Assembly: GCA_029891385.1 (NCBI GenBank)
Contig: CM057232.1
Span: forward strand, 70,023,824-70,087,823
DNA from: Erythroxylum novogranatense
Lineage: Eukaryota; Streptophyta; Magnoliopsida; Malpighiales; Erythroxylaceae
Direction: 5' to 3'
Length of the DNA stretch: 64,000 nucleotides
Below, in pieces: positions 45,831 to 57,749 of the stretch. The translations under genes and the position numbers were made by a program. Each line of letters starts with the position of its first letter. Within the stretch, counting starts at the first letter, position 1. Under the pieces are notes generated by a model that was not told the origin of the DNA, made no database searches, and saw only the letters and a program-made list of their open reading frames with translations.

Positions 45831-47830
45831 ATATTGGACCCGAGCTCAATCCCACAGGCTGATCGGTCGGTCTCACATCCATCAATTAATTCGGGCCTGA
45901 CCCACACATTCATGACCCAACAGTAGAAGAATATCTCCCATGCAGATACGTAAAGACCTAAACCTAGCTGAAAAACTATATAAAAGGTATTATTCTCATA
46001 ACAGAGGTACGCACAATCATAAACCTAGCTTTCTCTGCGTTTATCAACCTCACCTTCACCAGGAAACTGACTTGAGCGTCGGAGGGGCTAATCGGGACAC
46101 AACTCCCGTCAAGCCTTCTTTGTTTTGCAGGTATCTTCATACTGAATTCACCACAGAAGACAGTCAATCACATGGAGCACAACGGCAACGTTTCATCCTG
46201 CCAGAATCCGGCAGAACCAATTGGCACCCACCGTGGGGCCCGACTTCCGGGCACCACGTCCAAAAACACACAAATCAGCCAGGCGGCGGCGATGAATCAT
46301 GACATAGTCATTGTCATGGTTACAGCGATGCAACAGATAAGCTCACGGCTTCCTCGACTCTGCCGCACACATATCTCCCCGCACGAATCCTCTAATCCAA
46401 ACGATCAACTGCATCCTCAAACCTTAGAACAAGAAGAACAGAGCGTGATCTTAGAGGATAACGTTGCATTCAATGCGCGCCCGAATCTCCAGCACCGGTT
46501 AGGCGCAGATCCTCCTCTGTCTATACACACCACCCTGAATCGGAAACAGATAGAGGCGGTTGAATCGGTGATTCGCCAGATCTGCGTAGCCTCAACCGGC
46601 GAATAACCTCCGTCATGCGGCCACCCACAAATCGACTTAACAACCGATCATCGCCCATATGAAGCCTTAGGAAAAATCGCAGATGATCGAATTAACGCTA
46701 GCATGAGCTTTCCCGACGCCTAATGGCGCGAGATGACTCTCCTTCACCCCGTAAATTTGGATACCTCCCAAGACCCGACAAAAAATACCGACCCCCGATA
46801 AATACACTGGGAAGACCGACCCCCTTGATTATCTGCAGCACTTCCAGTCCATGATGAATCTACATTGTATTCCGGACGCTATCCAATGTAAGGCTTTCTG
46901 CACGGCCTTCCAAGAGGGAGCTCGACGATGGTTCAACAGCTTGCCCCCGAGCTGTATCACATGCTTCGAAGATTTCAGGTTGTTATTCTTGAACCAGTTC
47001 GCCACTAGTAATGGCCGCAAAAGACAGCCTGAGGTGATGCAACTTACCCAAGGAAGAAACGAGTTTGCGGAGTTCATCACTCGGTTCAATAACGGCGGTC
47101 GAGGTACTCGACCACCTACTCGCCCATCTTGGCCGCGCCATGACCAATACGAGGACGAAGTTTAAGAAGTCACTAGCCCTTGATCAGCCCGATCCGCTCA
47201 GAAATAAGAAAGCAGGCGATAGGTATATTCACTTGAAGAAGTGCTGAAAATACGAGGCGTCGAGCGGATGATCGTCATGAAATGACAGACGAGCAATTCG
47301 CATGGCAAAAAAAGGTCGGTCGAATCGACAAGACCGATGACCAATGAGGATATAGACAGAGTTCACCCCACTAAACAAAGCGATATGAAGAGGTGTTGGC
47401 GAATGAGAGCAGATGGGGAAGCCGTCGAGAACCCGAAAAATGAAGACCCCTACAAGGACAGAACCCTAATTTGTATTGCTGTTTCCACAAAGAGGTCGGT
47501 CATGACACGGAAGATTGCTGGCAGTTGAAAAAAGAAATCGAATTCCTCATACAAAGGGGAAGGTTAGGTCGATTTATGAAGCACAGGCAGAATACCGATC
47601 GGGATAATCGACGCAGAATAGGTCGGCCAGACAATAGACGACCGCTCTGGAGTAGAAATGACAGAAATGACGAAGGGAGACAGAATGTGAATTCGGATAA
47701 TCGACGAGAAGAGAGAGGGCGGTCGAGGGAAAGAAATGACGGAAATACCGTACAGCAAGACGACCGACCGACCGGGGTCATTAACATGGTACTTAGAACT
47801 CTTGCTCTTTTAAATTCAGGTTCATAATAC
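45831..47830 (+). mobile_element. Ty3/gypsy relic: LTR end, primer site and gag
   Basis: An LTR 3' portion with a TATA box (TATATAAAA, 45977-45985) ends at about 46219 (GAACCA). It is followed by a primer-binding-like TTGGCACCCACCGTGGGG (46221-46238) and a degenerate gag to about 47827. Protease and pol are absent. The gag pattern resembles the non-chromovirus Tat group; the lineage is inference. The left LTR border is not defined. Confidence 0.75.
46292..47827 (+). pseudogene. Ty3/gypsy gag remnant
   Basis: The N-terminal frame MNHDIVIVMVTAMQQISSRL runs to 46606. The core Retrotrans_gag region is read from 46851: MMNLHCIPDAIQCKAFCTAF, then GARRWFNSLPPSCITCFEDF and NQFATSNGRKRQPEVMQLTQ, then after a frameshift VLDHLLAHLGRAMTNTRTKF. 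A zinc-knuckle-like CCFHKEVGHDTEDCWQLKKE at about 47474-47533 is followed by EIEFLIQRGRLGRFMKHRQ and an Arg/Asp-rich tail. This order is characteristic of this gag type. At least three frameshifts and stops make it non-functional. Confidence 0.85.
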
Positions 47831-49020
47831 AGTGGAAAATTTTCAGAAAACTAAATAAGGATGCAAGGAGAAACTTCTAAACATTGGAGTGGATCTCTTA
47901 GGTCTGTTATGAAATCTGCATCGAAAGGTACATGTTTGGACACCAATAATGTCAAAAAAAAAAAAAAAAGGAAGAAGAAGAGAAGGAATGTGCATAAAAA
48001 ATGACAACACATGCATAAAGTAGGAAAAATTATATCGTCTTGCTTTGGTTGTAAGAAATATCGGCAGTGGTAATTGCATATGTGATGCTGTCCTCCAGGA
48101 AAACAATCTGATGTTAAGCTGTCAAAAAGTAAGATTCAATGGTGTCTCAGCAATGCATGTCTTAGCATGACTAAAATTTCACTACACAGGCCAGGTCACT
48201 CATATATATCGTCAAATGTTTGCTGTAGTCCTATATATTCAATACAGATGATCGAGAAACAAACATTAAGAGTTGACATAAATTAAGCAGTTTATATCAA
48301 CATCAATCGATATTGAAATCTGATAAATAATACATATACAACTGTATACTTTCAAAAATTACCATCGATCAATGTGTAAATTGACTAATGAGTCTATGGT
48401 GTGTTCACCTAGAATCAATCAATCAAGGTCCCATCAGGTTAAATGCCAATGTCCAAATTGTCTTTGAGTTGCGACTTGCGAGTGGGGTTTACATGGGTTT
48501 GTGATGTGAGTCTCTAATGTCCCTTTTTTTATAGAAGGGAAAGGGTTAGGAAGAAAGATAATAGATTAACAATCGCCTTCGAAGTGTAACCGTGTAAATG
48601 AAGTTTAGGGCGGAGTCAATCAATAAGATCACATGAGAGGTGTAACCGTGTAAATGAAGTTCAGGACGGAGTCAATCAATAAGATCACATGGGCAACTGT
48701 AACCATCCAATCTTCGCACAACTTTTTGAACATGGCAATTGCTTACCTTGAAATTGTTGGCTAGCAAGGAAATTACAACTCACAAGCAAGCTGCATGGTC
48801 ACTGTCATGTGCTGTGGGGCAGTGACACGAAAAACCTTAAGCCTCATCCCTTCAGTGTTAGCCAATTGTATTTTCGCTTTGTTCTTATTGTTGTTGTACA
48901 TCCAATCCTCTGCCCCACATCTCACGACCAAGAATCCGCAGTCCACTTGCTACCATTTTCTCCGAGCAAAGAGAGAAAAAGATACGAGGGAAAGATGTAA
49001 GCATAATTTTCATAAATGTA
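47831..49020. other. spacer with local duplication, no recognised gene
   Basis: No family recognised. Contains a 16-A run (about 47954-47970) and a 56-bp tandem duplication (48584-48691). A 78-codon frame at 48795-49031 (+) has a hydrophobic stretch (CIFALFLLLLY) but no supporting evidence. Confidence 0.45.
48584..48691. repeat. 56-bp tandem duplication
   Basis: Unit starting GTGTAACCGTGTAAATGAAG at 48584 and again at 48640, differing at only a few bases. Confidence 0.93.
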
Positions 49021-49689
49021 AGAGGATCTAAAAATTTATAAACTCACGGAGTTTAATGAATATCAACTATTGTTTGTAGCTCAATTATGAGGAAACGATT
49101 GTCAATAATCTACTTGTCCCGATCTCTCTTTTCGTGAACTTTTTATTTTTCGTAGTGGTACTTTTTAAGAGGACAAAACTTATTATTAAGTAGAGAAAAA
49201 AAACCATAATTTTCATAATAAACTGGCAACTATTAGTTAATTTTAAAACTCTTCGTTATAATGGATCAAAAATTCAAAGACATATTTATTAAATTATTAA
49301 ATCCTTTAACTGTCTATTAACATATGAGTCACTTAAATGAATTATTTCTAACATTTTCTCACTTGTCTCGTGTGACTTTATATAATCTATTGAATTAATA
49401 ATTTAAGCAATTATAATATATAATAGTCATCATTCATATACACTGGTATTATCAGTAATCATAATCAAGTATAAGACTAATAAAGGCCATAATAGTCAAA
49501 CATTATTAATTCAACATACTCTCTTCTATGTACCACTATACTAGCCTTTCTGCTTAATCATGATTATAAATGAGAAGTACATAATGAGATTTATTTTCTA
49601 GTTATGTTTTTAATATCTTACATGGCAATCAAATACATAAAGAAAAAATAAAACTTCAAAACAATACATTTATTAATATGCAAAGAGTG

Positions 49690-50940
49690 TTAAATATATA
49701 ATAAGAGTCAATACAATAGTACTGTCTAATATCCATCAACACATATAATGACTATATTCTTTACATAACCAGAAAATATTTTGGGTAGTACTCTTTCATC
49801 AAAGAGTCAGCTAATGTAATATTGGTGCTAATATGCTATATTGACACTCTATGTTTTTGAACCTCCTTAATGACAAAGTATTTTAGTTCCATGTATTTAA
49901 CACCTTTTGAATACTTATCCTTTTTTAGAAAAGAAGAACGTTGCAGAATTATCACAGTAAATTTTCAACAATCTGGCAATACTGTCGACAATCCTAAACC
50001 TATAAATAAAGTTTTGTAGCCATTTAGCCTGAATCATGGCCTCAAAGCATGCCTCAAACTCAACTTCTATAGTGGATGCAACAATTACATAATGCTTCAC
50101 ACTCTTTCATGATATGGCTCTTCCAACTAACATATAAATGCAGTCAAAATTAGATTTTCTTGTATCTACATAGCCAACAAAGTTTTAATTTTAGTATCCA
50201 ACTGCCTCAAGATAATAAGACCTCACAAAAGTAAGCATTTGTTCTTTAATTTTTTGCAAATATCTTAAAACTTTCTTTGCAACTTTCTAATGATCCGTAC
50301 CAGGATTACTCTACTATCTCCTTAACATCCCACTACAAAACTTATGTTTGGTCTCATACATGTCTAAACATATATTAGGCTCCCAACTATAGATATATAT
50401 GGAATTGATTCCATTTACTTTCGTTCTAAGTCACTTTTTGGGCATTGTATAAGGATAAACTTGCTCCCTTTCTGAATTGAGATTGGTGATGTTAAATACT
50501 TGTCCATCCTAAATATCCCTAACACTTTATTAATTTATGTTTTCTAAGACAAACATAACAATCATTGTGATCTATCATTGAATATTTCTATTTTTATCAC
50601 ATATGTTTTTCTCACCTATATCTTTCATTTCAAAATGATTAGAGAGAAATGCCTTAGTCTCACTTAATAGACCAAGATCATTACTTGCTGCAATGTTTAT
50701 CATGTCAATGATATGTTTAAGCATAGTACGTGATCTACCAAACTTTATGGTGGTTAATGTACTCATAAGAGTCACAACAAGAGACTTGTTAGCAGTCTGA
50801 AAGTGCTCTTCCACAACTTAAAGTAATTTTTTAATACTGTCAATTTTTCAGAAGAACAGACTTAATATTGCTAGCAATTGTCATCTTTATATACATCAGT
50901 CTCAATCTGTTCGATCTTTCCCAATTTTTAAAATGAATTT
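49690..50940 (-). pseudogene. copia gag fused to RT, then RNase H
   Basis: Minus-strand gag is read from about 50940 (WERSNRLRLMYIKMTI-like) into the open frame 50814-50575: EEHFQTANKSLVVTLMSTLT and FGRSRTMLKHIIDMINIA (UBN2-type gag). At residue 43-44 this jumps directly to NDLGLLSETKAFLSNHFEMK, the copia RT segment after the catalytic motif. The protease, integrase and first half of RT are deleted. RNase H follows at 50100-49915 (STIEVEFEACFEAMIQAKWL, KIYCDNSATFF). Other frames are broken. Confidence 0.82.
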
Positions 50941-51425
50941 TCCCTTTATCAAAGCCTAAAACATTAAGAGCATTTGGATTCTCAATTCTAAGTGCCAAAT
51001 CCAAGTCAAAAACTCAAAGATAGAATTGGATTTGTTCACTCCATTAAGAGAAGTTCAATTCATTAAACATTGTAATATACGAGAGATTAACAGGCTGTTT
51101 GGAATACAACGAATTGAATTGAATTCACTTATTTGGAAGGTTGAAAATGACATGAATTCAATTTCTTCATAAATCCAATTCACGCAACAAATGACGTGAA
51201 TTCAACTCGAAACCAACCAATCTCTCGTCTCCCACATTGAAACCCAATAACACCCACACGCAGCTAAGAGTTTCAATGTATTCAAGCACTGCAACTCTTT
51301 ATCTTCATTTCTACCTTGTATAAGAAAATAAAATAAAATTAAAATATGAAAGAAATATTATTATTATTAAGGAAAAAATAATAATCATACTAATAATATA
51401 AATAATATTAATAATAATAAGGGTC

Positions 51426-51429
<4 letters not shown>

Positions 51430-51514
<85 letters not shown>

Positions 51515-51589
51515 TAATCAAAATAAATGAAATATCCAAAAGAATTTTAAATAATAATAATAATAATAATAATAATTATCATACAAAGG

Positions 51590-51647
<58 letters not shown>

Positions 51648-51712
51648 CTAATATATAATAATAATAATAATAACTCATATAATTTCAAAATTATAACACG
51701 TCAGAATAACTT

Positions 51713-51768
<56 letters not shown>
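51430..51768. repeat. series of AAT microsatellites
   Basis: Four tracts at about 51430-51517, 51549-51575, 51590-51645 and 51713-51768, separated by short unique spacers such as ATCAAAATAAATGAAATATC. Confidence 0.96.
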
Positions 51769-51776
51769 GAGGAATT

Positions 51777-51865
51777 GGCAGCCTCGCGAGGGCGAACCCT
51801 CGCCCTACGCTAAGAATATGGCTAGTCTCGAGAGGGTGAGCTCGCCCTTGCCCTCGCGAGATGCC
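51777..51865. repeat. GC-rich hairpin beside AAT tract
   Basis: The left arm GGCAGCCTCGCGAGGGCGAA pairs with the right arm at 51848-51865 (core CTCGCGAGGGC), and inner CGAGGG/CCCTCG pairs allow a branched structure. Confidence 0.85.
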
Positions 51866-52463
51866 CCATTAGATTAGTTTGTTTTTATTTATTTATATTA
51901 ATAAAGTAAATTTTCTTCTTAATATTTTTAAATTTATAAATGTTAATTATTTTATTTATGTGATTATTATGATTAGGTTTGTAGTCCAAGACTTATTACT
52001 TATGATAAATATATGTATTATTTGAAATAAAAATGTCTATTATTAAGATGTGAGAGAAATTAAATAGTACTTTTGAAAGTAAAATTATAAACATGCATAT
52101 AAAGTCAAGAATGATGCTTATTTTGAATAATTAAAATCTATCTAAAATGATTTTTATTTTGGATAGGAGGAATAGTTAATAACATTATTTTTAGTTAAGA
52201 ATAAGCGTGTCATATGAAATAATTGAATTCAATTATAATATTTTTGGATTTGTTTCAAATAATGTAATTAAATTTAATTATAATATTTCCGGATTTGTTC
52301 CGAATAGTGTAAATTGAATTCAGTTCAATCTCATTAATATAATTGAATTCAATTCGAAAATTTTCAAACAGCCTGTAAGATGTATGACAATGGATGCTAA
52401 TTGAAACTTAACATTAATGCTTTGAGTCATATAACAACATTATATACAAATTCAAAAATCGCT

Positions 52464-52610
52464 TCATAAATTGTATGTTAATGTTCACCTTTAGGCAATC
52501 CATTAACACATAATACAATACAACACATTATGGTTTTCATAAATTATATAATAATGTTTACCTTTGAGCAATCCATTAATATATCATACAACATATAATA
52601 ATGCAAATAT
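52464..52610. repeat. about 73-bp tandem duplication
   Basis: The unit with TTCATAAATT.TAT..TAATGTT and GCAATCCATTAA occurs at 52464 and 52537. It is present in both copies of the 2.3 kb block (62637 and 62710 in copy 2). Confidence 0.85.
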
Positions 52611-52914
52611 GTACATATTTGGCAATTACATATACACTAATTAGAAATATTTATTATTTTGGATATCTAAATATAACTAATTGTGTATTTCCATTGCCTA
52701 CATTCATTCTCATTAATTATAAAAATAAGCAAACCATCCTTGCGCGATTTCAAAAATTTTCTATAATAGTGGGTTTCAATTTACCTATAAAATTACAATT
52801 AATTAGCATAAAATTATAAGTGACTGAAATTTAAAAAATAATAATTGCTAACGACGTTGAAAATTTCGAAAGCTTTCTCCGGTGCTTGTACTGGACATTG
52901 ATTGAATGCCCATT

Positions 52915-52973
52915 GTTGGGATATTGGCATCGAGCGCTAGCCACGTTGCTAGCAATGGGACTTAAATCCCAAC
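52915..52973. repeat. nested short palindrome
   Basis: GTTGGGAT at 52915-52922 pairs with ATCCCAAC at 52966-52973. Inside, GCTAGC occurs twice (52936 and 52948) around CACGTT. It is kept in the second copy near 63085-63142. Confidence 0.75.
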
Positions 52974-53151
52974 TTTGTTTGAATGTGTTTTTTTTCTTCT
53001 TTTTAATTCCATACAAATATGAATTTAACCTTCAAAATCATCAAATTTATGAAAAACAAAAATTAGTTAAAATTTTAGATTAAGATTAGTAAGATTCTCT
53101 TAATTATAAGAAGTCTTCATTAGAGGAGAACTATGAATTTCTTATAACTAT

Positions 53152-53163
53152 GCTTTGATACTA
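53152..53163 (-). promoter_or_regulatory. degenerate tRNA-Met primer-binding site
   Basis: The minus strand reads TAGTATCAAAGC against the consensus TGGTATCAGAGC. The two differences are G-to-A. Its position next to the LTR-like block fixes the orientation of the copia relic. Confidence 0.6.
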
Positions 53164-53716
53164 TATATAAGCTTAATTTTCGTAAATATAACATAATTTA
53201 GAAATTCATGAAAGTCACAAATATTCAATAATAATACTAATAATTTTATTATAATACAAAGTAAGAGCTTATGGATACTTTTTCAATCTCTCTTGCTTTG
53301 AACTTTATATCTCACTTTATTTTGCAATGGTGTTGTGTGAGAAGACAAAACTTATCATTAGGCAAAGACAGAACCCTAATCTCTTTAATAAATTGACAAT
53401 CGTCAGTTAGTTTTAAAATTCCCTATCATAATGAGCCAAATGCTCAAAGGTCCATTTATTAAATTATTGAGTCATTTGGAGGAATTATTTCTAGCATAAA
53501 GAGGGATACACATCACGTGCAATATCATGTTAATTGCTGGATTTGCTGGCTTTTAGGGAAGTTTTTGGTAAATCATGATTGCAATGCAAGGGATAAAGCA
53601 ACATCCTATAAAGAAGTGAACACTATTATTAAAAGGAACATACCCCATTTTGCCTTTGCCATAAAAGTGTATGGCCTACTCCTTTCCCAACCCAGAAGTT
53701 CGATTAGGGTTCTGGT

Positions 53717-55144
53717 CAACTCCTAATTGTAAATTAAGAGGTTAATTGAAGAATCTTAGCTTTCCTGAAAGGATTGAAAAGGCTATCACGCCCTGAACGT
53801 AGCTGTGGCGACATTTGTAAATATTAGAAAGGAAGCACGTACAATTAGCTACGTGGTATCAATGTTGTCATCTCCACCGTGAACTATTAAATTACTCTTG
53901 GTGGTGTATGGAGGGATGGTTCTAAGTGGATCTCGGCCCAGTGTATCTCGACAAATCAAAAGCTATATAAGCTATTAATACTTTAGCATTCTTCTATTAT
54001 TTGATTGTTCTTGTACTTGAGGAGAAAAATAAGGAGAAGGCATATATATATATATATATGTTAAATAAAGTGAGATTCTAATGACAAACAAAATATTTTA
54101 TTATTAATGAAATGAAATCTTCATAGAATTTTGACTGATCATCAAGATTTTGTAAATAATCATTTTCCCAACTAAATAACTTTAGAGCAATAATATATAT
54201 ATATATATATGTATGTATAAACTAAAATGGATAAGATATAAACAAAAAAGCTATATATTCCTCTCAATAATTATCTAACGAAGAAGATATTATCGAGATG
54301 GAGAACCCTCCCATAGAAAATATTTTGATTGGAGAATTCTCAAGTTTATACGTATAAATAAATTCTCTCTTTTTATATGTATAAATAAATAGTAGTTGAA
54401 AGAAGAAAGGAGTCTTTTTGATCAAATAGAACGCTTTCAATGAACTTCTAAAAGAATTTCAACTATGATGAGATGCTCAGATAAATAGAATAAAATAAGG
54501 TTATATTAGTATAGAAAATTGACGTAATTTAATTGTAATTAATTAATTTTATATTGTATTTAATTACAATAAAATTAATAAAATCAATAAATAATGTATT
54601 TAATAAATAAATAAGATTATATAAAATAAAATAAAATAAAATATATAATTATATATTGTAATTCTATTCTATTTATATATTCTATATTCTATGAATTAAA
54701 ATATTTTTGCAATATTTCTTAGTTTTTAATATTTGTAAAATTAGCATCAAACTTATTTTTTTATTTTATATTAAATGGGCCTAAAACTATTTTGTAATAT
54801 TTCTACAACAAAATTTATTTTTGAGAGTTTAAAGACAAAGAGATTTCTTTAAAAAAATTTGAGAGGTAAAATAGGTAAGTTTTATGAAAACTAAAGTTTT
54901 GAAAATCGCGATCGACTAAATGAAAATATTTTGGTAAAGTACTTGAATTACACTTGTAGAAGTATTAAGACGTAGAGAGGTTGTTCGTAGGATTAGGGGC
55001 TATTAGCCTATTTCGACTAACCATAAAAATTATCTCCTAACTAAGCTGTTTGACTAATCGTTTAGGAGGCAACTGGTTTCTCCTTGTTAGTACACAATGT
55101 TAAAAACTATAAAAATAAGCTAGCAACTAACTCAACCCCTTAAA
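53717..55144. other. AT-rich spacer, no recognised gene
   Basis: Contains TA repeats (about 54043-54060 and 54191-54211) and AAAAT/TAAAT-rich stretches. No coding signal recognised. A TATA-like stretch at about 53961 has no ORF behind it. Confidence 0.5.
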
Positions 55145-56110
55145 GTCATCATCAACATCATCATCATACCTCGAAATTTCGCAATGAAGCGGAGTCTGAG
55201 GGGCTTGATAGTACGCAAGCTTATCCCCACATTATAGAGAGGTTGTTTTTAGTAGGCCCACATGCAGATATGACAGGATAATAGTGATGCAGGTTAAAAG
55301 AGTACATATGTAAAGACTGGCAATATATATATATATATATATTATTTGCTATTACCTTTCACCCTACAAAGACCAGCTTTTCTCGTTGCTAGTTGCACTA
55401 TGAGTCTTCCCTGATCAGTGCCTTGAGAATGTGCCAATCTTACCGTTTTATATGTCCATCGCGGGAATCTTCCCCCTACACCTATAAAAAAGCCCTAGGC
55501 GGTATGGATGAGGTGCGAGGGCCCTATGGTATGTCGTTTACCCTTATCTTATCATGTCAGACTTTTCTAATGCTAGCCACTGCGACCGTGAGGGCCAACT
55601 CTAACATATATCTCTTGATCACCTGCCTCCAGTTCTTGTAAGGCCTCCCTTTTCTCCTCTCGTAGTCACTAAGGTTTATTCTCTCGTTATGTCATACCGG
55701 AGCATCAGAGGGCATCTTGCTCACATGCCAAAATCACCTAAGCCTTTTCTCTCTCAACTTGTCAGCAATATTAACCACCTGTAGCCTGTCTCTCACTATC
55801 CTATTTCGCACCCTTTCTCTTTTGGTAATATCATACATCCACCTAAGCATCTACATTTTTGCTACCAACAACTATTGCGTATGTCTACGCTTAATAGGCC
55901 AGCACTCTACACCATATAACATGGTTGGTCGAATCACCATTTTGTAGAACTTCACTTTGAGTTTTACAGGGACCTTTTTATCACAGAGAACACCTGATGC
56001 ACTCTGTCATTTGACCCACCCAGATTTAATACGATGTACTATATTGTTATTGATATTACCATCTCTCTGAATGATGGATCCGAGGTATTTAAAGTGGATA
56101 TTGTGTTAGA
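55145..56110 (-). pseudogene. RTE-type LINE, C-terminal end and 3' tail
   Basis: The minus strand from about 56100 reads YLKSTL, HRIKSGWVK and CDKKVPVKLKVKFYKMVIRP, followed by MLYGVECWPIKRRH, then MLRWMYDITKRERVRNRIVR, DRLQVVNIADKLRERRLR and HVSKMPSDAPV. This is the well-conserved C-terminal part of plant RTE-clade LINEs. Several stops and frameshifts are present. It ends in a TGATGATGATGTTGATGATG-type tail (plus-strand 55145-55170), the simple-repeat 3' end typical of this clade. It is 5'-truncated, as most LINE copies are. Confidence 0.85.
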
Positions 56111-57749
56111 TTGGAAATCAAAGCAATTGTATGATAAATTTTAGAGAAAATTATGTGTTAGGTTGGCAAGAACTTGTTGATTTTTAAGAGTGTTAGCTTA
56201 CGTTTGTTTTTACTTGAGAATTTGGTAAATTTTTATTCATAAATTAGTTGTTTAATAGTTAAAATAGTGTTCTAGGTGAATCCTTGAAGGGATTCAATTT
56301 AAAGGTGACTGTAATTATAGCTTCTCTTTACCTTAAAGTAAGAGAGGAAATGAATTTAATTCCTTATTTTAAATTTTTTATCCAACTCTTATCTTTTAGT
56401 AAATCATATCTTATATATGATTTTCTAATCGTTGTGACACTTACAATTGTAACCTTTCATATTATTAACTTATTATGTTTTCTTATCCACTATCTCACAC
56501 TCATATATAATGAAGTTAATTGACCAAAAAAATTAATTCTACATTACTCATGCTTTTCTAATAGTCTTTATGACCAATATACTACGTGATCATATTGTCA
56601 TGCATAATACGTGATCATATTGTCATACATCTATTAGGAATATATGATTTCTTGACCTTAAGTGGATTTAGTATGCAATATCTTATATCATTTATTGCAT
56701 CAATCATCGTCTCATTCTCATTATTTAAATATTATGTAGTGGTACTACCTTCTATATATAAAGTGCCTTTTTTTTTGTAAAGTCAGAAAATTTTACACAA
56801 ATATAGAGATATGTACATCGTAGGAGGACAATATGGCCAAGTCTCTTAGAACTCTAACCTACTCGGCAGAGTTAGAGGGAACAAAGTCCTTTGCTATACA
56901 AGGATTCAACAAAGGAACCTTGGGCTACAGCATTACCTTATTCATAGCCTAAACAATATCAACTCTCCGACTCTCCACCAATCGTATAAAGTACCATTTT
57001 GAATATATGTTAATGCAAGCATAGAATTAAAACAATGTTCCTCATTTCTCATTTCTTTGAATTAAATTAACTCACTTTTATAGAATGTTTCATTATATCA
57101 AATCATTTACAATTATCTAGTAACATTCTAAGATAGCAATCATTAATTCAATTCTCTATAACTAGAACCTAAGTAAAAAAGGTACTTTAAAATTGAGGTT
57201 CATATAGCCTCGAAGGATATTAACACAATATAAGTTAAGAATAATACTTATATTACACTTATTGATAAAAAATGCACACATGGTGTGATTCATGCGTTAC
57301 AATATTGACTTTATTTTATTAGAGCGTACGTCTTTCCTCAAATACTGTATGATAGCTCATGCATACCTAATTCCAAACTTGAGTTCATTTATTTATTTCT
57401 TAATCTACCCTTCAGAACTTATATCTAGCATATTAAGACAAATTGGGCGTCATATCTTTTCTTTAAGTTATGTAATTATGAATAACCTTCTACTCCTTTT
57501 AATATACTTCATGTTGACATAAGTGTTTTAAGCATTGATATATCCTTTATCACCTAGATAAATCAGTTAAAATTCATCCCATCTCCATTCTTATTAAGTA
57601 ATGGAGGTGATCACCCATGTGGGAAGACATCTTGTACCTATCCAACATATTATATCTAGAATTGAATGTTCAACGCTCATTTAACACTTATTCAAGGACA
57701 AAAAGATTAATTCAAAATTAAGCATTCTCATATTTCTAGAATTGAATTT
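56111..57749. other. AT-rich spacer, no recognised gene
   Basis: A block ATACGTGATCATATTGTCAT is repeated twice in tandem at about 56581-56628 (period 24-25). Open frames here (56284, 56586, 57292) encode hydrophobic, AT-driven peptides without support. The lower part may include decayed 3' sequence of the copia relic that follows. Confidence 0.45.

Larger units (their letters stand above)
51091..52375. mobile_element. PIF/Harbinger-like MITE, 1285 bp, carrying AAT islands
   Basis: The left end CAGGCTGTTTGGAATACAAC and the inverted right end CAGGCTGTTTGAAAATTTTC are followed on each side by a GAATTGAATTNAATT block, giving a terminal repeat of about 35 bases. The flanking duplication is TAA (51088-51090 and 52376-52378), as expected for PIF/Harbinger. 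No transposase. The interior has four AAT tracts and a GC-rich hairpin, which have probably enlarged it. Confidence 0.8.
49021..53510 (-). mobile_element. minus-strand Ty1/copia relic with MITE insert
   Basis: In minus orientation: LTR-like sequence at about 53510-53165, primer-binding site at 53163-53152, a MITE (52375-51091), gag (about 50940-50690), RT joined to gag by deletion, RNase H (50100-49915) and a second LTR-like sequence at about 49400-49021. The LTR pair shares blocks such as ACAAAACTTAT, TTAGTTTTAAAA and TTTATTAAATTATT, in the same order. The pair is diverged and the borders are approximate. Confidence 0.65.
51430..53716. repeat. 2.3 kb duplicated block, copy 1
   Basis: Direct repeat of 61640-63876. 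It covers the right part of the MITE, its flank, the primer-binding site and LTR-like region of the copia relic, and a 62-codon frame starting MQYHVNCWICWLLGKF (53517). Similarity begins inside the AAT tract and stops just after TTCTGGT at about 53716. Confidence 0.93.

Noticed and set aside
48795..49031. Possible small membrane protein
   Set aside because: Single hydrophobic stretch in a lone short frame; no start context or conservation to support a gene.
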